From: an uncultured Porphyromonadaceae bacterium
Lineage (GTDB): Bacteria > Bacteroidota > Bacteroidia > Bacteroidales > Muribaculaceae
DNA: 5,272 nt
Assembly: GCA_938027385.1 (NCBI GenBank)
Contig: CALJBF010000252.1
Location: 1 to 5,272 of the forward strand
Direction of reading: 5' to 3'
The position numbers and the translations under genes were made by a program. A model generated the notes under the pieces. That model had not been told where the DNA came from, ran no database searches, and saw only the letters and a list, made by a program, of their open reading frames with translations. Of this stretch, positions 1 through 5,272 are shown one piece after another (within the stretch, counting starts at the first letter, position 1; each line of letters begins with the position of its first letter).

Positions 1-79
1 GTGTCACGGCCGGGACGAGCATAAGAGTCGCCAGCGCGAACTTATGCAGTGTCTTTGAGGTAGAAATGAGCATTTTCAT
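1..79 (-). CDS. N-terminus of an exported protein under B12-riboswitch control (5' fragment only)
   Basis: Reading leftward from the ATG at 79-77, 26 codons are present before the window edge, beginning MKMLISTSKTLHKFALAT and continuing with LMLVPAVT. This is a plausible Sec signal peptide: basic residues (K2, K9, K13) followed by a hydrophobic stretch (FALATLMLVPAV). No lipobox cysteine is reached within the visible part. A second in-frame ATG lies two codons downstream (73-71), so the exact start is uncertain. No clear Shine-Dalgarno site precedes either, as is usual in Bacteroidetes. The 5' leader carries a complete cobalamin riboswitch, so synthesis is expected to fall when cobalamin is plentiful. 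In this phylum such genes are most often BtuB-like TonB-dependent receptors or partner surface lipoproteins, and sometimes B12 biosynthesis or B12-independent isozyme genes. An exported product favours uptake. The identity is inferred from context only, not from domain sequence. Confidence 0.72.
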   Translation of the reverse strand, partial: MKMLISTSKTLHKFALATLMLVPAVT

Positions 80-140
80 GATATCTGTAGCTGTTCATGA
101 TTGGGTTGTCGCGTAATGTGGCCGGAGGGGGTGAAGACAG

Positions 141-186
141 AACACCCCGCGGCAATCGCTTCTCAGCGGTCGTCGCGGGGCGTGTT
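141..186 (-). promoter_or_regulatory. Large hairpin in the 5' leader, between riboswitch and start codon
   Basis: On the minus-strand RNA, AACAC-(GC bulge)-CCCGCG (186-174) pairs with CGCGGGGTGTT (151-141). This encloses a partly paired internal section and an apical stem CGCT/AGCG closed by a GAGA (GNRA-type) tetraloop at 168-157. No U-tract follows the 3' arm (it continues CTGTCTTCACC), so it is not a canonical intrinsic terminator. It lies about 110 nt downstream of the riboswitch B12 box and about 60 nt upstream of the start codon, where an expression platform or an mRNA-stabilising element could sit. The pairing is seen directly; the regulatory role is inference. Confidence 0.5.
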
Positions 187-297
187 TCGGTTGACCTCAC
201 AGCCACGGGGACTGTGACGGGGCATCGCGCTGTCAGGGCGCGTTTGCCTGTTGTGGTCAGCTACTGTATCTGTTCCGCGAGATGTGGAGCTGAAAAG

Positions 298-499
298 CGC
301 TTGGGCAGGTCTCCTGACTTGTCGCCATCTGTCGCGGCCTTCCCGTCGCGGTGCCCCGTACCATCGGGGCTGTGCCGGCAGTGACCATGATCCGGGTCGC
401 AGGCTCTGTGTGGCCCGGCTGACGCGGAGCGGCGGATGTTGATACGACTTACAGTAGCGGGCCTGTTCAGGTCTTGCACCTGATTCCCTTACCTAAGCG
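298..499 (-). ncRNA. Cobalamin (B12) riboswitch
   Basis: Read on the minus strand, the elements of the AdoCbl-class aptamer occur in order. A 5' P1 strand CGCTT (499-495) pairs with AAGCG (302-298). Next come GGTAAGGGAAT (about 493-483), a hairpin TCAGGT/ACCTGA, the conserved CCCGCTACTGTAAG (about 461-448), a GTCACTG segment (385-379) standing in for the usual GCCACTG, and GGGAAGGCC. The B12 box AGTCAGGAGACCTGCC (319-304) is a full match to the family consensus. Known role: cobalamin binding represses the downstream gene, in Gram-negatives usually by blocking ribosome access. The regulated gene begins at 79, leaving an unusually long tract of about 220 nt after the aptamer. A 72-codon open frame inside the element (479-261, minus) is a by-product of the RNA sequence, not a gene. 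Confidence 0.95.
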
Positions 500-503
500 T
501 CTG

Positions 504-535
504 CAAAGGTAGGCGATTACACAAGATTTTGCAAA
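504..535 (-). promoter_or_regulatory. Bacteroidetes-type promoter of the B12-riboswitch leader
   Basis: On the minus strand, TTTG (535-532) is followed after 20 nt by TACCTTTG (511-504). This is an exact match to the Bacteroidetes primary-sigma consensus: -33 TTTG, about 19-21 nt, -7 TAnnTTTG. The predicted start site falls at about 500-497, right at the 5' strand of riboswitch stem P1 (499-495). The promoter and the aptamer boundaries therefore support each other. The -33 box is only 18 nt from the divergent DUF2461 start codon. Confidence 0.85.
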
Positions 536-553
536 TTCCTGCGTTGTAAAATT

Positions 554-1252
554 ATGAGTTATTACGTAAGACAGTTATACAGGTTTCTTGACGAGCTGGG
601 GCGCCGGCAGGACAGGCAGTGGTTCCGGGAGAACCGCGCCGAGTATGACGAGCTGCGCCAGATGTGGCTTGCCGACCTTGACCGCGTCATAGCCGGAATC
701 GAGCCCTGGTGGCCCGAACTGCGAGGGCAGTCGGGACGCTCGTCGGCCTATCGGATCTACCGCGATACCCGTTTTTCGGCCGACAAGCGCCCGTTCAAGG
801 CATATTTCTCGGCGGCGTTCACGCCGTGGGGGCGCTCGACAGGTTCGGCGCACAAGCCGGGACTGTACCTGCAGATGGGGCCGGATGCCGGCGACTACGG
901 CGTGGATTCAGGGCTCTACGGCGGCGTATGGCAGCCCGAGAGTGCCGTACTGCGCAAACTCCGCAAGGCTATCGTCGACAATATCGAGGAGTTCGAGGCC
1001 ATAATCACCGACCCGGAGATGACGCGCCTTTATCCCGACTGGTGCGGCGAGGCGCTCAAGACGGTGCCGAAAGGGTATGACCGCAACCACCCGCAGGCGC
1101 ATCTGCTGCGCCTCAAGGAGTACGGACGTTTCGCCCCGCGCGGCCTTGACTATTTCGACGACCCCGCCTGGCCCGAGAAGGTGGCCGACGATTTCCGTCC
1201 CCTCAAGCCGCTGCTCGACTTCCTCGAATACTCGATAGACGAGGAGGTGTGA
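554..1252 (+). CDS. DUF2461 domain-containing protein
   Basis: A 232-residue protein that matches the DUF2461 (TIGR02453-type) family over its whole length; members are usually about 210-230 residues. Family hallmarks visible are an N-terminal helix with an 'NREWF'-like block (QDRQWF, residues 19-24), the signature YRIYRDTRFSADKRPFK (66-82), a KPGLYLQMGP strand (101-110) followed by GGVWQPE (123-129), and the C-terminal LKTVPKGYDRNHPQAHLL (168-185). There is no signal peptide or membrane segment, so it should be cytoplasmic. The biochemical function of the family is not established and none is proposed here. The ATG at 554 is chosen because the family's N-terminal helix begins within ten residues of it. 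The gene is divergent to the B12-riboswitch unit and 184 bp upstream of the antiporter gene, with hairpins in between, so co-transcription with nhaC is uncertain. No TAnnTTTG motif could be found upstream on this strand. Confidence 0.93.
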   Translation: MSYYVRQLYRFLDELGRRQDRQWFRENRAEYDELRQMWLADLDRVIAGIEPWWPELRGQSGRSSAYRIYRDTRFSADKRPFKAYFSAAFTPWGRSTGSAHKPGLYLQMGPDAGDYGVDSGLYGGVWQPESAVLRKLRKAIVDNIEEFEAIITDPEMTRLYPDWCGEALKTVPKGYDRNHPQAHLLRLKEYGRFAPRGLDYFDDPAWPEKVADDFRPLKPLLDFLEYSIDEEV

Positions 1253-1262
1253 GCCGGGGCAA

Positions 1263-1295
1263 CAGGTGCCGCTGGGGCGCCTGCCGTGGCTTTTT
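1263..1295 (+). terminator. Possible intrinsic terminator of the DUF2461 gene
   Basis: Ten bases after the stop codon, CAGGTGCC (1263-1270) and GGCGCCTG (1276-1283) form an 8-bp stem with one G-U wobble around a GCTGG loop. A run of five T lies at 1291-1295. The seven intervening bases (CCGTGGC) make the U-tract further from the stem than ideal, so termination efficiency is doubtful. The same 3' arm could instead pair with a second copy of CAGGTGCC at 1346-1353. Confidence 0.4.
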
Positions 1296-1314
1296 CGGGG
1301 GCGGTTCTGTTCAT

Positions 1315-1340
1315 GTTATGCCGCGAGCTCGCGGCATAAC
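1315..1340. repeat. Perfect 26-bp palindrome, left copy (GTTAT...CGAGCTCG...ATAAC)
   Basis: Two 13-nt arms (GTTATGCCGCGAG and its exact complement) meet with no spacer. The palindrome is bracketed by CTGT (1307-1310) and ACAG (1345-1348), which can pair across a small internal loop (TCAT/CCCG). It has the same architecture as the palindrome at 2924-2949. Neither side carries a T-tract after the hairpin (the T5 at 1291-1295 lies upstream of it on the plus strand), so it is not a canonical terminator. It lies between the DUF2461 and nhaC genes and could be a 3'-end stabilising stem, a protein-binding palindrome, or a leader structure of nhaC. The sequence fact is certain; the role is not. Confidence 0.9.
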
Positions 1341-1436
1341 CCCGACAGGTGCCACCATGATAAGTGGCTTAAAAGCAAAATTCAGGTTTCTAAGGTTTTA
1401 AAGTTAGTTTTAGCATTGACTGGTAAATTGAAACAC

Positions 1437-2858
1437 ATGGCGACGGAGCCCGGACTGGCTCTGTCGCTCATGCCCGTAGGGCTTCTGCTCTGCTCTATGG
1501 CTCTTATGATAATAATCGGTGGCGCGGGCGCCGTGCAGGACTACAGCCCCTGGCTGTTGCTCGGCGCCGGTGTGGCGGGTGCGGTTGCATCGCTTGTTGT
1601 GTGCCGCTGCCCTTTCAGGCGGCTGTGGGGCGGTCTGTTGCGCAGCGGGCGCCAGATTGTGCCCTCGATTCCGATTCTGTTGCTCATCGGCACTGTCTCG
1701 GCCACGTGGATGCTGAGCGGTGTGGTGCCCGTGCTTATAGATTATGGCCTGAAGGTGCTGAACCCCGGGCTGTTCCTCTTTACGGCGTGTGCGGTCTGTG
1801 CGGTGATTTCGATACTCACCGGCAGTTCGTGGACTACCATCGCCACTATCGGCGTGGCGCTGATGGGCATAGGCACGGTGATGGGGTATTCGGCCGGTTG
1901 GGTGGCGGGCGCCATAATATCGGGCGCCTACTTCGGCGACAAGATGTCGCCGCTGTCAGACACCACCGTACTGGCCTCGTCGTCGTGCGGCGTGGAACTG
2001 TTCGCCCATATCCGTTACATGATGCTCACCTCGGCTCCGGCAATGGTGCTGGCACTTGCGGTATATGCCGTGGTGGGGCTTGTGGGCAATCATGCCGGCG
2101 CCGGTGAGTTCACCGACCTTACGTCGCGTCTGGCGCAGACGTTCAACCTCACACCCTGGCTGATGGTGGTGCCCGCCGTAACCGGGGTGCTGATAGCCCT
2201 GCGTGTCAACTCGTATGTCACACTGGCCGTGAGCAGTCTGCTCGGGCTCGGCGCCATGTTCATCTTTCAGCCCGGGGTAACTGCCGCGCTCGGCGGGGCA
2301 GGTGTGGCAACCGCCGCAAAGGTACTTGCGGTGTCGACCTCCCTTCCCACAGGTTCGGAACTGCTCGACTCTCTTGTCGCCACCGGCGGCATGGCCGGCA
2401 TGTTGCCCACGGTGTGGCTTGTGACATGTGCCATGACCTTCGGGGGCGTGATGATCGGCTCGGGGATGCTGTCGTCGATCACCGGAGCGCTGTCTAAACG
2501 CATCCGCTCGCCCCGCGCCACCGTCGGGGCAACCGTGGCCAGCGGCCTGGCACTGAACGCCTATACCGGCGACCAGTATCTGTCGATCATTCTGTCGTCG
2601 AACATGTTCAGCCCCATGTATGCCCGCAACGCCCTTGAGGGACGACTGCTCAGCCGCACCGTCGAAGACTCCGTTTCGGTGACCTCGGTGCTTATCCCCT
2701 GGAACTCGTGCGGCCTTACCCAGGCCACCGTGCTCGGCGTGGCCACGCTCACCTACCTGCCATGCTGCATATTCAACATCGTGAGCCCCCTGATGTCGCT
2801 GTTCATGGCCTGGGCCGGCATTCGTATTCGCCGCACCGCACCCGTGTCAAGCCATTGA
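1437..2858 (+). CDS. nhaC: NhaC-family Na+/H+ antiporter
   Basis: A 473-residue polytopic inner-membrane protein of the NhaC antiporter family (TC 2.A.35), which exchanges external protons for cytoplasmic Na+ in pH and sodium homeostasis. Family signatures are clear: GSSWTTIATIGVALMGIG (129-146), SGAYFGDKMSPLSDTT (162-177), TGDQYLS (377-383) and the C-terminal SRTVEDSVSVTSVLIPWNSCG (406-426), set among about ten or more hydrophobic segments. The reading frame is open from an ATG at 1266. That would add 57 residues rich in Arg, Cys and Lys that resemble no NhaC N-terminus and would be encoded by the terminator-like hairpin and the palindrome. The ATG at 1437 instead gives the usual family length and puts the first membrane helix at about residues 9-29. 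Some family members carry other substrates (for example malate/lactate exchange in MleN), so specificity is inferred. The gene converges on the C10 peptidase gene, 138 bp away. Confidence 0.93.
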   Translation: MATEPGLALSLMPVGLLLCSMALMIIIGGAGAVQDYSPWLLLGAGVAGAVASLVVCRCPFRRLWGGLLRSGRQIVPSIPILLLIGTVSATWMLSGVVPVLIDYGLKVLNPGLFLFTACAVCAVISILTGSSWTTIATIGVALMGIGTVMGYSAGWVAGAIISGAYFGDKMSPLSDTTVLASSSCGVELFAHIRYMMLTSAPAMVLALAVYAVVGLVGNHAGAGEFTDLTSRLAQTFNLTPWLMVVPAVTGVLIALRVNSYVTLAVSSLLGLGAMFIFQPGVTAALGGAGVATAAKVLAVSTSLPTGSELLDSLVATGGMAGMLPTVWLVTCAMTFGGVMIGSGMLSSITGALSKRIRSPRATVGATVASGLALNAYTGDQYLSIILSSNMFSPMYARNALEGRLLSRTVEDSVSVTSVLIPWNSCGLTQATVLGVATLTYLPCCIFNIVSPLMSLFMAWAGIRIRRTAPVSSH

Positions 2859-2904
2859 AAGGGTCGTTAGAAAAAGCCACAAATAGGCCATTATAAAGGC
2901 CCGT

Positions 2905-2968
2905 AAAAAATGCCTCCTGTACTGTTATCGGCCGAGCTCGGCCGATAACTGAAACAGAGGGCTTTTTT
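2905..2968. terminator. Bidirectional intrinsic terminator between nhaC and the C10 peptidase gene
   Basis: A6 (2905-2910) and T6 (2963-2968) flank a long stem. GCC (2912-2914) pairs with GGC (2960-2962), CTGT (2917-2920) with ACAG (2954-2957), and the core is the 13-bp perfect palindrome at 2924-2949. Read rightward, the stem ends GGGC followed by T6. Read leftward, it ends GGCA followed by T6. It therefore has the form of an intrinsic terminator for both converging genes, 46 bp past the nhaC stop and about 30 bp past the peptidase stop. A further outer inverted repeat (CCACAAATAGGCCA at 2877-2890 against TGGCTATTTTGTGTGG at 2972-2987, with gaps) may extend the structure. Confidence 0.85.
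2924..2949. repeat. Perfect 26-bp palindrome, right copy (GTTAT...CGAGCTCG...ATAAC)
   Basis: The arms are GTTATCGGCCGAG and its exact complement, with no spacer. Compared with the left copy at 1315-1340, the outer five pairs (GTTAT/ATAAC) and the central CGAGCTCG are identical. The four intervening pairs are all changed in a compensatory way (CGGC here, GCCG there). CTGT lies three bases before and ACAG four bases after, as in the left copy. This copy forms the core of the bidirectional terminator. Confidence 0.92.
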
Positions 2969-2996
2969 GTGTGGCTATTTTGTGTGGAGGGGTGCC

Positions 2997-5272
2997 TCAG
3001 AGGGCCAGTTTGTAGGTGCGGCGGTCGGTTTTTACGATGTAGATGCCTTTGGCCAGGCGGCGCAGGTCGGTTTCAGTGGCGTGGCCGAGCACCTGACGGC
3101 CGTCGGGACCATAGACCGCAATAACGGTTTCGGGGGTGTCGCTGTCGGGAGCGCTGATGCCTGTGGGGCTGTTTACAGTGACGGCGCACAAACCCGCCTT
3201 GCCGTTGGCCGTGGATGCGATGATGGTTGTCTTGCCGCTGGCGAGGGCGGTAATCTTGCCGGTGGCGTCGACCGTGGCTACCTCAGGTTTTGAACTGCGC
3301 CAGCGCACGGTGCGGTCAAGGGCGTCGGCCGGCCATACCGATGCCGACAGCGTGTGGGTGTCGCTCTCGTTCAGCGTGACCTCTTCGTGGCTCAGCTCCA
3401 CGCTCTCGGCCCGGGCGCCGACTGTGAGCGGATAGCGCTTGCTGACAGCCTCTTCGGCACTCCACTCATAGGTCGACGGGTTGTACTTGCGGCCGAATGC
3501 CTGTATGTAATACTCGCCGACGGCAAACGAGGTGTCCCAGTCGTCGATATCGATACGGTATGTCTGGCCGCCCGGGAAGGTGTAATACCAGTTTTCATGC
3601 GGACGCGCGTATTTCACATTACCGTTTTTATCAAGGACTTTTATCGAGAATCCCTCCGATACCTGCCACGACGTTGTGTTTTTGACAATCATGCTGAACG
3701 AGTAGGGGCCGGCGGTGCCCACCGTGAGCGGGGTGAGCGATGTGACCTGCAACGCCGAGGTCAGCGCAGGTTCCGACCCCGGGCTGACCGTGAACGGTGT
3801 AGGCTCGCTGATGTCATTTCCGGCGTTATCCTGCAGTCTGACGGTGTAGTTCCCGGCGCTTTGGCCGACGGTAACACCGACGACAGTGCTCATGGTGAGG
3901 CGTGCGGGCACGGCCATGCGGAATTCATGGATTTCATCGGCCGCACGTTCTTCTGAGCTTATTACAAGCTGAATTGAGCCATCGAAGTCGATGTCGTCCG
4001 ACAGGTTTGCCACGCTGACGGTAAATTCAGCTGCCGAGTTACCGTAAATTGTCTCGGGCATGCCGATTGACACGCCATACAGCTCGATGCTGCGCTCCGG
4101 ATCGGTGAAAGTGTATGTGCCGTCGCTGACGGTGAGGTTGACATACTGCTGGTCAGATGGTGAATGGTGCATCACCTCTGCCTCGGCGCCCTCGTTCCTG
4201 TAGGCGGGATAAACCCGGTAGGTGCCCTCGGAAATGCCTGGTGCGAACAGGTAGAAACTGGTATAGCCGTAACCCGGCGGCAGATTCGCCCTGAACGAGT
4301 TATAGTAGCGGCGGTTTCCCTGGCTGTCTTCAACAATGATGCCTACGTCGCATTTGACCTGACTGCTGGTATGATTTGCCACAACAGTATTGACCGAAGA
4401 GTTGCCGCTGCAGAAATACCACTTGCTGTCTTCCGTGTGGCTGTATTTGAAGTCACCGTTCCAGTTCAGGAAGGGGGTCGGGTCGCTGTATGTGTCGTTG
4501 CCGTCACGCACAGGCATGATGTCGCAGATCATGCCGATGTCTGAGTTGTAGCCACCCTCGTAACTGCCTATTCCTTGCGCGTCGGGATTCAGGGCGCAGA
4601 GCATGAAGTAGCCGTCAGACAAACCTCCCCATCCCCAGTTGAAATGGAAATAGTGGTTCGAGCTGTATCCGTCGCAGACGAATGAGTGGCCGCCTGCAGT
4701 CGCCTGTCCTTCCATTATTACAGGGAGTCGGCGTGCCAGATTGTCGTAGACAAGTTCTTCCCATTGGGCGAACGAGTAGTCGGAACGTGACTCCTCGTGT
4801 GCCGCGCGGCTGTATCTGAAATAGTCGACGAGTGCGTTGCGGGCCATGTAATGGTAGGCGCCGCTGCCTCCGCCCGCGGCCTGCCCGAAGTTCATCTCCA
4901 CGGCCACATCGATTGCACGCATCAGAGTGGAGACGGCGTTAGCCTGCACGGCATTGTAACCGCCTGATACGTAATTATCGAGCATGTTGGCCCAGTCGAA
5001 AGTGGTTGCCGAGAAATCACAGCTCAGTTCCTGTGACGGAAGGTTTGCGTATTTGTGCCAGGTATATGAATGGCTCCCCGTTCCGGTCACGGGCCACTGG
5101 TGATATTTCATGACCTGAGCCATGGAGGTGGCCACACAACCCGTCACGGCCTGTTCGCTGAGAATGGTTATGGTCTGGTCGTTGAATGGGGCGTCCTGGT
5201 TCCAGGTGGTGGTCAGCAGCGGCGCGATTGCTGTGAATGCCGTTGATTTCATGGACGCGTCGGGCACAGCCC
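2997..5272 (-). CDS. C10-family (streptopain-like) cysteine protease, C-terminal part, 5' end beyond the window
   Basis: The frame is open to the right edge, so this is a 3' fragment; residues are numbered from the GTG codon at 5267, which is probably not the true start. The peptidase C10 domain spans about 14-255. The nucleophile is Cys44 in VTGCVATSMAQVMKYHQWP, the catalytic histidine His194 in AGGHSFVCDGY, and Asn210 with Trp211/Trp213 lie in FHFNWGWGG. The Cys-His spacing of 150 is close to SpeB's, so the enzyme looks intact. The signal peptide and most or all of the inhibitory pro-region expected for this family are missing upstream. After the protease come beta-rich regions (about 260-390), two Ig-like segments (about 396-495 and 500-617), a Big_2-type Ig domain (about 619-698: VRWRSSKPEVATVDATGKI) and a final about 50 residues with VYGPDGRQV and LAKGIYIVK, resembling Bacteroidetes C-terminal sorting (type IX-like) tails. 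This suggests a secreted or surface-attached protease; its substrate is unknown. Confidence 0.93.
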   Translation of the reverse strand, partial: AVPDASMKSTAFTAIAPLLTTTWNQDAPFNDQTITILSEQAVTGCVATSMAQVMKYHQWPVTGTGSHSYTWHKYANLPSQELSCDFSATTFDWANMLDNYVSGGYNAVQANAVSTLMRAIDVAVEMNFGQAAGGGSGAYHYMARNALVDYFRYSRAAHEESRSDYSFAQWEELVYDNLARRLPVIMEGQATAGGHSFVCDGYSSNHYFHFNWGWGGLSDGYFMLCALNPDAQGIGSYEGGYNSDIGMICDIMPVRDGNDTYSDPTPFLNWNGDFKYSHTEDSKWYFCSGNSSVNTVVANHTSSQVKCDVGIIVEDSQGNRRYYNSFRANLPPGYGYTSFYLFAPGISEGTYRVYPAYRNEGAEAEVMHHSPSDQQYVNLTVSDGTYTFTDPERSIELYGVSIGMPETIYGNSAAEFTVSVANLSDDIDFDGSIQLVISSEERAADEIHEFRMAVPARLTMSTVVGVTVGQSAGNYTVRLQDNAGNDISEPTPFTVSPGSEPALTSALQVTSLTPLTVGTAGPYSFSMIVKNTTSWQVSEGFSIKVLDKNGNVKYARPHENWYYTFPGGQTYRIDIDDWDTSFAVGEYYIQAFGRKYNPSTYEWSAEEAVSKRYPLTVGARAESVELSHEEVTLNESDTHTLSASVWPADALDRTVRWRSSKPEVATVDATGKITALASGKTTIIASTANGKAGLCAVTVNSPTGISAPDSDTPETVIAVYGPDGRQVLGHATETDLRRLAKGIYIVKTDRRTYKLAL

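Noticed and set aside
41..97. Short out-of-frame frame starting at the ATG at 97 (minus) and overlapping the exported-protein start
   Set aside because: Only 18 codons with no recognisable feature; translational coupling is conceivable but nothing in the sequence supports it.
97..442. Overlapping plus-strand open frames of 95 and 63 codons
   Set aside because: They are antisense to the riboswitch and leader and have Arg/Cys-rich compositions typical of spurious frames in GC-rich DNA.
261..479. Open reading frame of 72 codons on the minus strand
   Set aside because: It lies wholly within the cobalamin riboswitch and its 3' flank; the conserved aptamer motifs explain the sequence and the peptide looks like no protein.
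1351..1368. Small hairpin GCCAC/GTGGC upstream of nhaC
   Set aside because: A 5-bp stem with an 8-nt loop and no T-tract is within chance expectation for this base composition.
1405..1412. TAGTTTTA as a possible -7 box for nhaC
   Set aside because: It matches 7 of 8 positions of TAnnTTTG, but no TTTG lies at the right distance upstream, so the promoter call is not supported.
1601..2107. 168-codon open frame overlapping nhaC in another frame
   Set aside because: It covers the region encoding the NhaC signature motifs and its translation is rich in Arg, Gly, His and Cys without recognisable domains.
1315..2949. The two palindromes as ends of a mobile element carrying nhaC
   Set aside because: There is no transposase or integrase gene and no target-site duplication could be seen, and the right copy serves as a terminator core. 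Shared palindromes are better explained as a structural motif.
3354..3956. 200-codon plus-strand open frame antisense to the C10 peptidase gene
   Set aside because: The opposite strand encodes a coherent multidomain protein; this frame is a long shadow favoured by high GC at third positions.

Overview
The window looks like a chromosomal segment of a GC-rich member of the Bacteroidales. The evidence is a textbook Bacteroidetes-type promoter (TTTG, 20-nt gap, TACCTTTG), start codons without strong Shine-Dalgarno sites, a multidomain C10 (streptopain-like) cysteine protease with Bacteroidales-style Ig-like modules and a C-terminal 'GIYIVK' sorting-type tail, and a DUF2461 protein of the kind common in this phylum. 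Alistipes- or Muribaculaceae-like genomes would fit, but the genus cannot be fixed from this sequence alone.

Layout. Positions 1-79 (minus strand) hold the first 26 codons of an exported protein that runs off the left edge. It is preceded by a long leader (about 80-499, minus strand) containing a complete cobalamin (AdoCbl-class) riboswitch at about 298-499 and a second large hairpin at 141-186. The promoter lies at 504-535, so transcription should begin almost exactly at the first riboswitch stem. The truncated gene is therefore probably a B12-controlled uptake protein, for example a BtuB-like TonB-dependent receptor, but too little of it is present to prove that. Divergent to it, 554-1252 (plus) encodes a DUF2461 protein. 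After a 184-bp gap comes 1437-2858 (plus), an NhaC-family Na+/H+ antiporter. Convergent to this gene, the right-hand 2.3 kb (2997-5272, minus) is the C-terminal part of a secreted C10 peptidase whose signal peptide and most or all of its pro-region lie beyond the right edge.

The most unusual signal is a pair of perfect 26-bp palindromes, at 1315-1340 and 2924-2949, flanking nhaC. They share the outer GTTAT/ATAAC and the central CGAGCTCG. The four variable base pairs of each arm are exchanged (GCCG in one, CGGC in the other), so all four changes are compensatory. Both are also enclosed by CTGT and ACAG 3-4 nt outside the palindrome. The right copy is the core of a strong bidirectional terminator between the convergent genes. 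The left copy has no U-tract and sits in the DUF2461-nhaC gap.

The genes do not form an obvious single pathway: three transcription units (B12-responsive leftward, DUF2461 and nhaC rightward, protease leftward) lie side by side. No mobile element, CRISPR array, tRNA or rRNA gene was seen.
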